Positions 53,600 to 63,966 of a DNA stretch of 64,000 bases are shown here, piece after piece. The notes below the pieces were generated by a model that had not been told where the DNA came from, did not search any database, and saw nothing but the letters and a program-made list of their open reading frames with translations. Origin of the DNA: Poriferisodalis sp965208485 (lineage in GTDB: Bacteria > Actinomycetota > Acidimicrobiia > Acidimicrobiales > Poriferisodalaceae). The translations under genes and the position numbers were made by a program. The stretch spans positions 1,178,001 to 1,242,000 of the forward strand of contig NZ_OZ242344.1 in NCBI RefSeq assembly GCF_965208485.1. The letters run 5' to 3'. Each line of letters starts with the position of its first letter. Positions within the stretch are counted from its first letter, which is position 1.

Positions 53600-54013
53600 T
53601 CAGACTTCGCCGTCCTTGCGGTCGTCGCGGTCGCGGCGGCGCTGAGCACGCCTGGCCTTCTTGGAAGCCTTGCGGTTGCGCGCCTTCGCCCGAAGGCCCT
53701 TGGGTCGGGAACGCTCGGCCGCAACCTCCTCGAGGATGCGGGGTCCTGCAGCATTCACGATGTCCTCCGCGGCATCGAGCAACGCGCCGATGGAGTCGTC
53801 CTCGCCGATGCTCGCGGGTTCCTTCGCGAAGTTCTGCACACCTAGCGATCCGTGCTGCCAACCAGCGTCGAGACGGCGTGGGGAGTAGGACGGGCAGTCC
53901 TCGGGACAGCGCCACGGCGCCTCAGGCGCCAAGTCGAGATTGCACTTGCGCACGGTGTCGCCGTTCGGGTATGTCCGGCTCTCGTAGTGGCGGCAATTCG
54001 TCCGCATCGGCAT
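53600..54013 (-). CDS. Cys-rich hypothetical protein with basic tail
   Basis: 137 aa. The N-terminus 'MPMRTNCRHYESRTYPNGDT' and the following 'CNLDLAPEAPWRCPEDCPSY' give four cysteines and a histidine in a likely zinc or Fe-S site. The C-terminal 40 residues are almost only Lys, Arg and Ala. I do not recognise a family. It lies inside the suf cluster between sufD and a CoA-ester lyase, so a role linked to metal centres is possible. Confidence 0.65.
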   Translation of the reverse strand: MPMRTNCRHYESRTYPNGDTVRKCNLDLAPEAPWRCPEDCPSYSPRRLDAGWQHGSLGVQNFAKEPASIGEDDSIGALLDAAEDIVNAAGPRILEEVAAERSRPKGLRAKARNRKASKKARRAQRRRDRDDRKDGEV

Positions 54014-54026
54014 GGCAGCTCGCTCC

Positions 54027-55013
54027 TTAAGGCATGCGCCGATCTAGAGGTCTTTCCATTGCGGCACTCGTAGTTTCTCGCTCTTGTCCGCTGCGCTCAC
54101 GCGCCGCTCGGGCCACGGCTTCGCCATTCGGCTCAGCCTCTTGGCGCTGCGCAATCGCGTCGGCGAGCGCAATGGCTCGCCGGGCCTCGTCGACGTGAAG
54201 ATTCTCGACCATTCTGCCGTCCACGGTCACCACGCCACGGCCATCCGCCAGCGCCGTATCGAACGCCTCGATGACCCTGCGGTGGAAGTCCAACTCGTCG
54301 AGGCTCGGCGAGAATGCCGCATTGGCGGACTCGACCTGGCTGGGGTGGATGAGCGTCTTGCCGTCGAAGCCGAGCTCCGCGCCCTGCCGACACACCGCCG
54401 CGAACCCGTCGGCGTCGCTGATGTCGTTGTACACGCCGTCGAGTGCAGTGACACACGCCTCACGGGCCGCCACCAGGCAGGTCGCCAGGTGCGGCACCAA
54501 CGCGGCCCGGTCGGGCGTGATCGTGGCGCGCAGCTCCTTGGCCATGTCGTTGGTGCCCATCACCAGTGCATCAACGCGCTCGAAGTCCGCTATCGCACGG
54601 GACTTGGCGATGCCCCCCGGGGTCTCGATCATCGCCCAGATGCGGGTGGAGTCAGGGGCGCCCGCAGCCTCCAGCAGCGCCGACACCGCGGCCAATTCCA
54701 CTGCGTTGTCCACCTTGGGAATGACAACCGCCGAGGGTGCCGCTGCGCCCGCGGCTGCGATGTCGTCGCGCCCCCACGGCGTGTCCAGACCGTTGCAGCG
54801 GATCGTCAATTCGCGGTGCCCGTAGGCGCCTGAGGCCACTGCAGCGCACGCGCCCTCACGGGCAGCTTCCTTGGCATCGGGCGCCACGGCATCTTCGAGA
54901 TCGAAGATGAGCGCGTCCGCGGCGATGGTCTTGGCCTTCTCCAGCGCTCGGGCATTCGCCGCCGGCATGTAGAGCACCGATCGGCGCGGGCGTGGGAGGG
55001 CGGCAGCGCTCAT
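54027..55013 (-). CDS. HpcH/HpaI (CitE-like) CoA-ester lyase
   Basis: Start ATG 55013 ('MSAAALPRPRRSVLYMPAAN'); the open frame upstream is noise from the neighbouring gene. The 328-aa TIM-barrel lyase shows 'ALIFDLEDAVAPDAKEAARE' (Mg-binding Asp/Glu), 'LTIRCNGLDTPWGRDDI' (Arg), 'VIPKVDNAVEL', 'WAMIETPGGIAKSRAI' and 'GKTLIHPSQVESAN'. Members cleave or form malyl-, citramalyl- or citryl-CoA. It follows a second lyase of the same superfamily by 17 bp. Confidence 0.88.
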   Translation of the reverse strand: MSAAALPRPRRSVLYMPAANARALEKAKTIAADALIFDLEDAVAPDAKEAAREGACAAVASGAYGHRELTIRCNGLDTPWGRDDIAAAGAAAPSAVVIPKVDNAVELAAVSALLEAAGAPDSTRIWAMIETPGGIAKSRAIADFERVDALVMGTNDMAKELRATITPDRAALVPHLATCLVAAREACVTALDGVYNDISDADGFAAVCRQGAELGFDGKTLIHPSQVESANAAFSPSLDELDFHRRVIEAFDTALADGRGVVTVDGRMVENLHVDEARRAIALADAIAQRQEAEPNGEAVARAARERSGQERETTSAAMERPLDRRMP

Positions 55014-55030
55014 TGGGCGTCCTTGCGTTC

Positions 55031-56088
55031 TCAGGTTGCTCCGAGTCCGTAGGCGGCAGCCAAGTCGGGATCGGCCGCCGCCAAGTCTCGGGCCAGAGCC
55101 AGCACCACCCGGCACTGCTTGACGGTCGCGTCGTCCTGCATCTTGCCGTCGATCATGACTGCGCCGGTGCCGTCGCCCATCTCGGTCACCACACGCTGCG
55201 CCCAGGCCACCTCGGCGGGCGCAGGGCTGAACACCCGCTTGGCGATGGCGATCTGGCTGGGATGCAGGCTCCACGCCCCCACACAGCCCAGCAGGTAGGC
55301 GTTGCGGAACTGGTCCTCGCAGCCGACGGGGTCGGCAATGTCGCCGAACGGCCCGTAATAGGGCAGGATCCCGGCGGTGCCGCAGGCATCCACCATGCGA
55401 GCCAGCGTGTAGTGCCACAGGTCCTGCTGGAACGACGTCCGTGCATCGTCGTCGCCGTCGGGCACCGGGTCGGTGCGCACCAAGTAGCCGGGATGCCCGC
55501 CGCCGACGCGGGTGGTCTTCATGCGGCGGTCAGCGGCCAGATCGGCGGGCCCGAGCGACAGCCCCTGCATGCGAGGGCTGGCCAGGCAGATCGATTCGAC
55601 GTTGGCCACGCCCCGCGCGGTCTCGAGGATCGCGTGCACCAGCAGCGGACGTTCGAGCCCGATACGCGCCTCGAGCTGGGCCAGCAGCCGGTCCACGTAA
55701 CCGATGTCCTCGGGACCCTCCACCTTGGGCACCATGATCACGTCGAGCTTGTCGCCGATCTCGTGGCACAGCGCCCAGACGTCGTCGAGGAACCACGGCG
55801 AGTCCAAGCTGTTGACGCGGGTCCACAACTGGGTGCGGCCCGGCTCCCAGGCCTTGCCGACCTCGATCAGGCCCACCCGGGCGGCGTCCTTGCTGTCGGC
55901 GGACACGGCGTCTTCGAGATTGCCCAGCAGCACGTCGACCGTGGGGGCGATATCGGGCACCTTTGCCCGCATCCGCTCGTTGGACGGATCGAAGAAGTGG
56001 ATCAGGCGTGATGCCCTGTTGGGCACCTCGCGCAGCGGTTCAGGCGCCCCGAGCGCGAGCGGGACGAAGAAGTCTCTTGGGCTGCGCA

Positions 56089-56089
<1 letters not shown>
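55031..56089 (-). CDS. Malyl-CoA-lyase-like CoA-ester lyase
   Basis: Start ATG 56089, overlapping the sufB stop by one base (TGATG). The 352-aa protein has 'DVLLGNLEDAVSADSKDAAR', 'QLWTRVNSLDSPWFLDDVWA', 'VIMVPKVEGPEDIGYVDRLL', 'LVHAILETARGVANVESICL', 'GLSLGPADLAADRRMK' and 'AWSLHPSQIAIAKRVFSPAP', closer to malyl-CoA/citramalyl-CoA lyases (Mcl) than to CitE. Coupling to sufB is striking and unexplained. Confidence 0.88.
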
Positions 56090-57501
<1,412 letters not shown>

Positions 57502-57507
57502 GAACTC

Positions 57508-57513
57508 AGCCTA
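57508..57513 (-). promoter_or_regulatory. Leaderless -10 box of sufB
   Basis: TAGGCT on the minus strand, 6 nt before the sufB ATG; no Shine-Dalgarno. No SufR-like gene is present nearby. Confidence 0.4.
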
Positions 57514-57581
57514 ACGCCGCCGCCCAGTCTGTCGATAGGCATCGCAGAGCGGTCCCTCAGCGTGCCCGACTTGGACGGGGT

Positions 57582-57599
57582 GATTCAATCAGGGCTAAG
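57582..57599. repeat. Relic of an IS1380-type terminal repeat
   Basis: GATTCAATCAGGGCTAAG shares AATCAGGGCTAAG with the right end of IS1380 copy 2 (ending 17739). No second end is visible, so it is a solo relic or chance similarity. Confidence 0.35.
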
Positions 57600-57666
57600 T
57601 CTCGGCTCAGAGGTGAGTGTTGCCTTTGAACCTATGTCGACCAGTGACCGAGTTGCAAAGCGCAGA

Positions 57667-58572
57667 TCAACTCAGCAGGACGGGGGCGAGGCGGCGCCAG
57701 CCGTCGAATGCTGAGGGGGGGTCGTCTGCGAGGACCTGCACGCAGACGTGGTCGGCGCCGGCGTCGAAGTGGGCGTCGACACGGGCCTTGACGTCTTCTT
57801 CGGTGCCCCAGACGACGATGGCGTCGACCAGCTTGTCGGACGGGCCACCGTCGGGACCGCCGTCGATGTCGGCCTCGGTGAAGCCCAGCCGCAGCAGATT
57901 GTTGGCGTAGTTCGGCAGGCCCAAGTAGATGGCCATGTTCTTGCGTGCCAGCGCTCGGGCCGACTCCGCGTCGGTGTCCAGGATCGCCATCTGCTCGGGA
58001 TACAGCGCCGCGTCGGGACCCATGGTCTCGCGGGCCACCGCAGTGTGCTCGGGCGGCACGAAGTAGGGGTGGGCGCCGGCGGTCGCCGTTGCCGACAGCT
58101 CCAGCATCTTGGGACCTAGCGCTGCGAGCACGATCTCACCCAGCTCCTGGGAGCCGTGGGCCATGAAGCGAGACTTGCCCATGCGCTCGAGGTACTCGCG
58201 CATGTAGCTGAGCGGGCGGGAGTAGTCGTGCTTGCGGACGTATTCCACGAGGTGGTGGTGGCTGACGCCGAGACCCAGCAGGAACCTGCCGGGGAACGCT
58301 TCGTCGATGGTGCGCAGTGTGTTGGCCATGGTCATGGGGTCGCGGGCGTAGATATTGGCGATGCCGGTGGCGATCTTGATGGTGCCGGTGCCCTCCAGCA
58401 GCCGGGCGGCCGCCACGAACGGATCGCGCCCGACAGCCTCGGGGATCCAGAACGCCCCGTATCCCAGCTCCTCGGCTTCGGCGACGAACTCGACGCCCTG
58501 CGCAGACGGCAGCGCGTCGAGCACCCCCGTCCAGATGCCGATGCGTCCCAAGTCGATGCTTCCCATGCTCAT
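57667..58572 (-). CDS. LLM-class (F420-type) flavin-dependent oxidoreductase
   Basis: 301 aa, luciferase-like barrel: 'LGYGAFWIPEAVGRDPFVAA', 'IKIATGIANIYARDPMTMAN', 'PGRFLLGLGVSHHHLVEYVR' and 'GADHVCVQVLADDPPSAFDG'. This matches the subgroup often annotated as TIGR03620-like F420-dependent enzymes. Substrate unknown. Not closely similar to the one at 26127-27029. Confidence 0.88.
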   Translation of the reverse strand: MSMGSIDLGRIGIWTGVLDALPSAQGVEFVAEAEELGYGAFWIPEAVGRDPFVAAARLLEGTGTIKIATGIANIYARDPMTMANTLRTIDEAFPGRFLLGLGVSHHHLVEYVRKHDYSRPLSYMREYLERMGKSRFMAHGSQELGEIVLAALGPKMLELSATATAGAHPYFVPPEHTAVARETMGPDAALYPEQMAILDTDAESARALARKNMAIYLGLPNYANNLLRLGFTEADIDGGPDGGPSDKLVDAIVVWGTEEDVKARVDAHFDAGADHVCVQVLADDPPSAFDGWRRLAPVLLS

Positions 58573-58713
58573 GGGCCGTGACGCTACCGCCGTCGGATTG
58601 GCGTCGCGAGGTCAGTCGCGACGCGCTAGCGCAGGAAACCATAATATGAAGGATTTCAGTATATTTTGCTAATTTTCGTGTATCACACCCTCGAGCCGAG
58701 TATGGTGCCGTGG

Positions 58714-58719
58714 TAGCGT
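58714..58719 (+). promoter_or_regulatory. Leaderless -10 box of the coiled-coil membrane protein gene
   Basis: TAGCGT lies 7 nt before ATG 58727; no ribosome site. It supports this start. Confidence 0.4.
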
Positions 58720-58726
58720 TCGACAC

Positions 58727-59086
58727 ATGGGGAGCATCAGTGCGATGGACATCGTGCAACTCGTCACATTGGTGGCTGGCATCTTGGGGATCGTCTGGTA
58801 CCTGCAGCGATCCATCTCCGGCTTGCGAGTCGAGATCAAGCAGGACATCGCTGCGTTGCGAGCCGAGTTCAAGGCCGACATCGCCGCCACCAACGAACGA
58901 ATCGACCGCCTCCGCACCGAACTCAAGGCCGACATCGCCGCCACCAACGAACGAATCGACCGCTTGCAGTCCGCTGTCAACGACAACGGCCAGCGTCTCG
59001 CCCGCATCGAGGGCTATCTGGGTATCGGGATGCCCGCCGAGACAGCCGCCCGTGCAGCTGGTGCTGGACTCGCAACAGCCGGCTGA
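58727..59086 (+). CDS. Small membrane-anchored coiled-coil protein with internal repeat
   Basis: 119 aa. One N-terminal transmembrane helix ('IVQLVTLVAGILGIVWYL') is followed by a coiled coil built from an 18-residue unit, 'KADIAATNERIDRL' appearing twice (DNA repeats 58871-58909 and 58925-58963, identical over 39 bp). The C-terminus is Ala/Gly-rich. Resembles short hemolysin-XhlA/DUF1640-like coiled-coil proteins, but I cannot assign a family. Confidence 0.7.
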   Translation: MGSISAMDIVQLVTLVAGILGIVWYLQRSISGLRVEIKQDIAALRAEFKADIAATNERIDRLRTELKADIAATNERIDRLQSAVNDNGQRLARIEGYLGIGMPAETAARAAGAGLATAG

Positions 59087-59123
59087 CCCAGAGCGCAGTC
59101 GAAGACTGGCCCGATTGAACCAG

Positions 59124-59642
59124 TCAGTCGAGGCGGCGGAGTTCCTTGAGGTAGCGGACGCGGCGGTCCAGGTAGTTCTGCACGCCCGGCATGATCAACG
59201 GAGCGGTGTCGACGCCCTCGCGGACTTTCGCCGGCGTGCCGACGGCGATCGTGCCCGGTGGCACCTTCATGCCTCCTGGCACCAGGGCGCCGGCGGCCAC
59301 CAGCGCCCGCTCACCGATCTCGGCGTCGGGCAGCACGATGGAACCGGTGCCGATCAGCGCCTCGTCGTGCACCACGCCGCCCTCGATGTGGGCCAAGTGG
59401 CCGACGGTGCAACGCTCCCCCACCGTGGTGGACTGCTCGGGCGTGACGTGCAGCACGGCATTGTCCTGGATGGACGTGCCGCCTCCGACGAAGATGTCGT
59501 TGTCGTCGCCGCGCAGCACCGCCCCCGACCAGATGGATGCCTCTGCGCCGATCGTCACCCGCCCGATGATGATCGCCTCGGGCATCACGAAGGCATCAGG
59601 GTGGATGGCGGGCTCGTAGTCGCCAAGCGCGTAGATGGGCAC
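59124..59642 (-). CDS. Gamma-carbonic-anhydrase-like hexapeptide protein
   Basis: 172 aa, left-handed beta-helix of hexapeptide repeats ('IIIGRVTIGAEASIWSGAVL', 'RGDDNDIFVGGGTSIQDNAV'). The metal-binding histidines are in place: 'LHVTP', 'VGHLAHIEGG'. Family members are gamma-class carbonic anhydrases or related (PaaY/CaiE-like) proteins. Confidence 0.9.
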   Translation of the reverse strand: MPIYALGDYEPAIHPDAFVMPEAIIIGRVTIGAEASIWSGAVLRGDDNDIFVGGGTSIQDNAVLHVTPEQSTTVGERCTVGHLAHIEGGVVHDEALIGTGSIVLPDAEIGERALVAAGALVPGGMKVPPGTIAVGTPAKVREGVDTAPLIMPGVQNYLDRRVRYLKELRRLD

Positions 59643-59716
59643 GCCGCCACGCTACGCGGTCGCCGCCAGCCGCCACACATGGCCCGGCGAGACTCGGCCG
59701 GTACGGTGCGCAGTCC

Positions 59717-61894
59717 ATGACGCAGCCTCCCGTGGCACCGCAGCGGATCTATGTCCGGCGCATTCACAGCACCGAGACCGCCGACCCTTGGCACTGGCTG
59801 CGTGACCGGGACGACCCTGCCGTCCGGGACTATCTGGATGCCGAGAATGCCTACACCGAGGCCGCCACGGCACACCTGTCCGAGCTGCGCGAGCAGATCT
59901 TCGGTGAGATCAAGTCGCGCACGAAGGAGACCCACCAGTCGCTGCCCACGCCCAAGGACGACTGGGAGTACCGGGCTCGCACGGTGGAAGGCCTCCAGTA
60001 CGTCATCCATGTGCGGCGTCCCCGGGGCGGCACCGACAATGACGAGGTCGTGCTGCTGGACGAGAACGAGCTGGCCGAAGGCCACGAGTACTTCGCCGTC
60101 GGCGACTTGGCGGTCAGCGCCGACCATCGCCTGCTCGCCTACACCACCGACACCGACGGCGACGAGAAGTACGCGCTCACGGTTTTCGACATCGCAAGCG
60201 GCGAGGTGCTCGACGGCCCCGACGTTCCGGGCCCCGGTTGCGGGCTGACCGAGCTGAGCTACGGACTGGTGTGGGCAAACGACAACAGGACGCTGTTTGC
60301 CGTGCGCACTGACTCCGCCCAGCGACCCGACCGGGTGATCCGCCACGTCGTCGGCAGCGACCCGGCCCGCAATATGGTCGTATATCGGGAGGACGACGAG
60401 CGTTTCTGGGTGGGCGTCGGGGCCACTCGCAGCGAGCAGTTCATCGTGATCGGCTCGCAGTCCAAGACCACTTCCGAACACCGACTCCTTGATGCCAGCC
60501 GGCCCGAATCGGAGCCGCTGCTCGTTCGGGAGCGCACCGAGGGCATCGAGTACGGCGTCGACCACCAGGACGACCGGCTGCTGATCGTCACCAACGACGG
60601 CGCGCGGGACTTCCGGCTGGTCGAGGCGCCGGTGCCGAGCGCGGGCGACGCTGCGGTAGGTGGCGATGACGCGAGCGAAGGAGGCACTGCCGCTGCCGCC
60701 GACCCTCCGGCCGCTGGTGATGCCCTCGACAACGGCAGCATGTGGCGCGAGCTGATCGGCGCACGACCCGGCATCCGGCTCGAAGACGTGGACTGCTTCG
60801 GCGACTTCGTGGTCGTTCACGACCGGCAGGACGGGCTGACCTCGATGCGGGTTCACGACACGCGCAGCGCCGCCGGGGGCGAACTTGGCCCGTCGTTCAC
60901 GATCGAGATGCCCGAGCCGGTGTACGAGGCCGGAGGCGGGGCGAACGCCGAGTTCGACACCCGGCGCTACCGCTTCGGCTACACGTCGATGGTGACGCCG
61001 CCGTCGATCTTCGAGCTGGATCTCGACAGCGACGAGCGCGAACTGCTCGACCAGCTGCCGGTGCTCGGCGACGTCGATCTCGGCGCCTACCGGACCGAGC
61101 GCATCAGCGCCACCGCACCGGACGGCACGGCGGTGCCCATCAGCCTGGTGTGGAAGCCGAGCGCGGTGAGCTGGCCGGCGCCGTGCCTGCTGTACGGCTA
61201 CGGCGCATACGAGATCCCGATGCCGGCGACGTTCTCGACCGTGCGGCTGTCGCTGCTGGACCGGGGCGTGCTGTTCGCCATCGCTCACGTTCGCGGCGGC
61301 GGCGAGCTGGGACGAGCCTGGTACGAAGAAGGCAAGCTCGCTGCCAAGCACAACACGTTCGACGACTTCGCTGCGTGCGCCCGTCACCTCGCCTCTGAAG
61401 GCTGGACGGACACGGGCCGGATCTGCGCTCGGGGCGGCAGCGCCGGCGGCCTGCTGATGGGCGTGATGGTGAGCCGTCACCCGGAGCTGTTCTGCGGGGT
61501 CGTCGCGGAAGTCCCCTTTGTGGACGTGCTGAACACGATGCTGGACCCGGAGATTCCGCTGACGGTCACCGAGTACGACGAGTGGGGCGACCCGGCTGAA
61601 CGTGATGCCTTCGAGACGATCCGCTCCTACGCGCCGTACGAGAACGTCGAGCCGTGTGACCATCCGGCGCTGCTGGTGACGGCCGGTCTGGCGGATCCCC
61701 GGGTGCAGTACTGGGAACCCGCCAAATGGGTGGCCAAGCTGCGGGCAACGACGACATCGACCAAGCCGATCCTGCTGCGCACCGAGATGGGTGCCGGCCA
61801 CGGCGGCCCCTCCGGCCGTTACGACGCCTGGCGCGACGAAGCCTTCATCCTGGCGTTTATCTGCGACGTGCTCGGCGTGGCCGAGACGAGCTAG
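59717..61894 (+). CDS. Prolyl oligopeptidase family (oligopeptidase B-like) serine peptidase
   Basis: A 725-aa S9A peptidase. Residues about 1-410 are the beta-propeller lid ('DPWHWLRDRDDPAVRDYLDA', the standard N-terminus). The alpha/beta-hydrolase domain follows with 'YGYGAYEIPMPATFSTVRLS', nucleophile 'ARGGSAGGLLMGVM' (Ser about 575) and 'MGAGHGGPSGRYD' (His about 692). It cleaves peptides after basic residues or proline. A low-complexity Ala/Gly/Asp insert (about 310-335) is unusual. The TAG stop is inside a CTAG that begins a family-C-like hairpin end. Confidence 0.92.
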   Translation: MTQPPVAPQRIYVRRIHSTETADPWHWLRDRDDPAVRDYLDAENAYTEAATAHLSELREQIFGEIKSRTKETHQSLPTPKDDWEYRARTVEGLQYVIHVRRPRGGTDNDEVVLLDENELAEGHEYFAVGDLAVSADHRLLAYTTDTDGDEKYALTVFDIASGEVLDGPDVPGPGCGLTELSYGLVWANDNRTLFAVRTDSAQRPDRVIRHVVGSDPARNMVVYREDDERFWVGVGATRSEQFIVIGSQSKTTSEHRLLDASRPESEPLLVRERTEGIEYGVDHQDDRLLIVTNDGARDFRLVEAPVPSAGDAAVGGDDASEGGTAAAADPPAAGDALDNGSMWRELIGARPGIRLEDVDCFGDFVVVHDRQDGLTSMRVHDTRSAAGGELGPSFTIEMPEPVYEAGGGANAEFDTRRYRFGYTSMVTPPSIFELDLDSDERELLDQLPVLGDVDLGAYRTERISATAPDGTAVPISLVWKPSAVSWPAPCLLYGYGAYEIPMPATFSTVRLSLLDRGVLFAIAHVRGGGELGRAWYEEGKLAAKHNTFDDFAACARHLASEGWTDTGRICARGGSAGGLLMGVMVSRHPELFCGVVAEVPFVDVLNTMLDPEIPLTVTEYDEWGDPAERDAFETIRSYAPYENVEPCDHPALLVTAGLADPRVQYWEPAKWVAKLRATTTSTKPILLRTEMGAGHGGPSGRYDAWRDEAFILAFICDVLGVAETS

Positions 61895-61908
61895 GAGGCT
61901 GGCCGGTC
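61891..61908. repeat. Solo end resembling hairpin family C
   Basis: CTAGGAGGCTGGCCGG matches the arm of element C3 at 15 of 16 positions and begins at the TAG stop of the peptidase gene. No matching right end is found; a GCAGGTCAG motif lies 80 bp downstream at an unusual spacing. Likely a decayed copy. Confidence 0.4.
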
Positions 61909-62216
61909 TCTTGCCGAAGACGTCCTGATCGCGTGGAGCGCAGGCAGCGCGAACCGGGTCCGTGACAGCGGCTGCAGGTCAGCACATGAGTGTCGTACGG
62001 GCGTATTGGCCTTGACGGGCCTGCCCGCACAATGACGTGTCGGCTTGTGCGAGCCGGCACACGCGGTAGTGTGGTGCCGGATCGAGTACGGCGTTGGCCT
62101 CGTTGCGATGCGGCGGCGGTGCTGTGCGTGCAGGAGGCTGGTCCGAGATGAAGGTTGCTGATTCTCCGCTGAGCGTCTCGTCGGGCTTGGGGCCGCGTCG
62201 CGGTCGTCCGGTTCCC
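61909..62216. other. Intergenic stretch with a possible upstream start for the secreted protein
   Basis: No gene is recognised. It contains AGGAGG (62131-62136) placed 11 nt before ATG 62148. That ATG opens a frame ('MKVADSPLSVSSGLGPRRGR') that runs into the G14 tract and is out of frame with the downstream secreted protein at the present tract length. Confidence 0.4.
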
Positions 62217-62230
62217 GGGGGGGGGGGGGG
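62217..62230 (+). repeat. Homopolymeric G14 tract
   Basis: Fourteen consecutive G residues directly upstream of the GTG start of the secreted protein gene. Poly-G tracts of this length slip readily during replication and are classic contingency (phase-variation) sites; they are also prone to sequencing error. Confidence 0.85.
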
Positions 62231-62238
62231 TAGCCCCC

Positions 62239-63393
62239 GTGAGGCCCCGCCAGCGCGCCGCGGTGCTGGCGGCGGTCGTTGTGGCATCGGGCGCGTCGGG
62301 GTTGTTCGCGGGGCCGTCGCATGCTCAGGGGTCCACGGCGGTCACGACTGAGCCGTCGGATGCTGCGGGCGATTTTCCCGGGTCGTATCTGAACGGCGCG
62401 TCCACCGCGGGGGTGGTGCGGCCGGGCACCACCAGCAGCGGCCATCTCACCGAGGATCTCGACACCGGCCACGGCACCACCGGCGACTACTGGCGACTGG
62501 AGCTGCCCGGAGGGCGCAGCTACCGGCTGCAGCTCACCATCCCCGGCGGTTCTCTGTCTGCGGGCCGTGGCGGGCGGCTGGGGTACGGGTTCGAGCACAC
62601 CGACGGCACGATCTCCCATTACGGCGACGGCGACGACTTCAGAGACGACGGTCTGGCCTATGTCCATGTCAGCGGAGGCTCGCGGCGCTATTTCGCGAAG
62701 GTGTCCGCCCGCGACCTGCTCAACGGCGACGAGTCGCGGGTCTACAACGGCCCCTACGAGCTGGACCTGACCGACATCACCGGCACCGAGCTGATGGTCG
62801 AGAACACCTACACCGACGACGACGACGACACCGACACCTCCGAGACCATCACCACCAGCGACAACGTCAAAGAACGAACCTCGACCACGAGTGTGGGTCG
62901 CCGGTTCTCCACGACGATCACGACCGGCAGCCACACCCACGGGTACGTCATCGACCGCTTCCGCGTCCTGCTCGAAGCAGACAGTCATAGATCCAAACGG
63001 CCGTTCGTAGCGCTGTACGCAAGCGCCGACCCCCCAAACGTCCGTTCCTCGGGCCTGCCGCTGTGCCGGACAGACCGCATATTCAACTTCAGGAGAGAGG
63101 CTCACTTCGAGGCGGACACGGTCTACGGGGTCACGATGCCGGCCACCGACTGCGCCGACAACGCCTTCGCCGCCTCCACCACCTACACCGTGGTCTTCCA
63201 CACAGACGCCGCCCTTGCTGAACACCAGCTGTCGCTGACCGACGGCGACGGCCAGTACGACTACGGCTCGGGCTGGACCATCGGCGACTCAGCACGCGTC
63301 CAAGCAACCACTGGCAGCTGGGGCGACGTCAGCGACTCGCGCGTGCCCCGCTTCAAGATCTACGCCAGAGAACTGCCCGCCGGCGGCCTGTAG
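62239..63393 (+). CDS. Secreted beta-rich protein, putative surface protein
   Basis: 384 aa from GTG 62239. A signal peptide ('MRPRQRAAVLAAVVVASGAS' followed by 'GLFAGPSHAQG', cleavage after SHA) precedes a pre-peptidase-C-like beta domain ('TTGDYWRLELPGGRSYRLQL'), an Asp/Thr-rich linker (about 190-215) and a second beta-rich part. No enzyme motif. If the G14 tract lost one G, ATG 62148 with its AGGAGG would be in frame and the protein would gain about 30 N-terminal residues. Confidence 0.7.
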   Translation: MRPRQRAAVLAAVVVASGASGLFAGPSHAQGSTAVTTEPSDAAGDFPGSYLNGASTAGVVRPGTTSSGHLTEDLDTGHGTTGDYWRLELPGGRSYRLQLTIPGGSLSAGRGGRLGYGFEHTDGTISHYGDGDDFRDDGLAYVHVSGGSRRYFAKVSARDLLNGDESRVYNGPYELDLTDITGTELMVENTYTDDDDDTDTSETITTSDNVKERTSTTSVGRRFSTTITTGSHTHGYVIDRFRVLLEADSHRSKRPFVALYASADPPNVRSSGLPLCRTDRIFNFRREAHFEADTVYGVTMPATDCADNAFAASTTYTVVFHTDAALAEHQLSLTDGDGQYDYGSGWTIGDSARVQATTGSWGDVSDSRVPRFKIYARELPAGGL

Positions 63394-63576
63394 GAAGAAC
63401 TCCCTGCCGGGTCCTCGCCGATCGCAGGGCATCGAAGCCCGAGTGCACGAAATTGGCGGACTCTCGCGACCACAAGCCGCTCGGACAGGCGACCGTTCAC
63501 CACATGTCGTGATGCGGCCCGCCGCGATGAGCAAGTCGCGCGGGTGGCGTCGGCACGCGCAGCAGGCACAGGCGGC

Positions 63577-63966
63577 CTAGAGCACAGCCAGCACAGCCAG
63601 CGCTGTCAGCACGGCGTTGCGCACGAGCGAGCCGGCGCCGACCGGCTTGGCAGACCAGCGGCCGAAGCAGGCACAGGCGGGCCGCTCAGCGATCGGCCGG
63701 CGCAGCGCTGCCAGCAAGGCGATGCTGAACGCCGCCAGCAGCCCCAGCGCCAGCCACGCCGGCCACGGCCGGACCGCCCCAGCCGCCAGGCTCGCCCCGA
63801 GCACGATCTCGACCGGGGCGACGAGCGGCACCGACCACCTCGGCGTACCCATCGCCAGCGCAGCACCCGGCCAGGACGAGTCGCGCAGTTTGAGTGCGCC
63901 TGACGCCAGGAACAGCACGCCCAACACAATGCGGGCGACAGTGCCGATCACCCGATCACCCTGCAC
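63577..63966 (-). CDS. MauE/DoxX-like membrane protein
   Basis: 129 aa with four hydrophobic helices ('IARIVLGVLFLASGALKL'-like start, 'VPLVAPVEIVLGASLAAGAV', 'WLALGLLAAFSIALLAALRR', 'AVLTALAVLAVL'). Between helices 3 and 4 lies 'ERPACACFGRWSAKPVG', the CxCFG motif typical of MauE, which supports disulfide handling in methylamine dehydrogenase maturation but is also found alone as a redox membrane protein. Start TTG 63966; other mau genes may lie beyond the window edge. Confidence 0.8.
   Translation of the reverse strand: MQGDRVIGTVARIVLGVLFLASGALKLRDSSWPGAALAMGTPRWSVPLVAPVEIVLGASLAAGAVRPWPAWLALGLLAAFSIALLAALRRPIAERPACACFGRWSAKPVGAGSLVRNAVLTALAVLAVL

Noticed and set aside
55014..55418. Upstream extension of the CitE-like ORF
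   Set aside because: It overlaps the neighbouring lyase and lacks family sequence; homology begins at ATG 55013.
59585..61801. Long minus-strand ORF (738 aa) antisense to the S9 peptidase
   Set aside because: The plus-strand frame has all S9 motifs; the antisense frame is Arg/Gly/Pro/Val-rich with no domain, a usual high-GC shadow.
61891..63225. Minus-strand 444-aa ORF opposite the secreted protein
   Set aside because: Low-complexity composition and no motif; the plus strand has a signal peptide and beta-rich domain.
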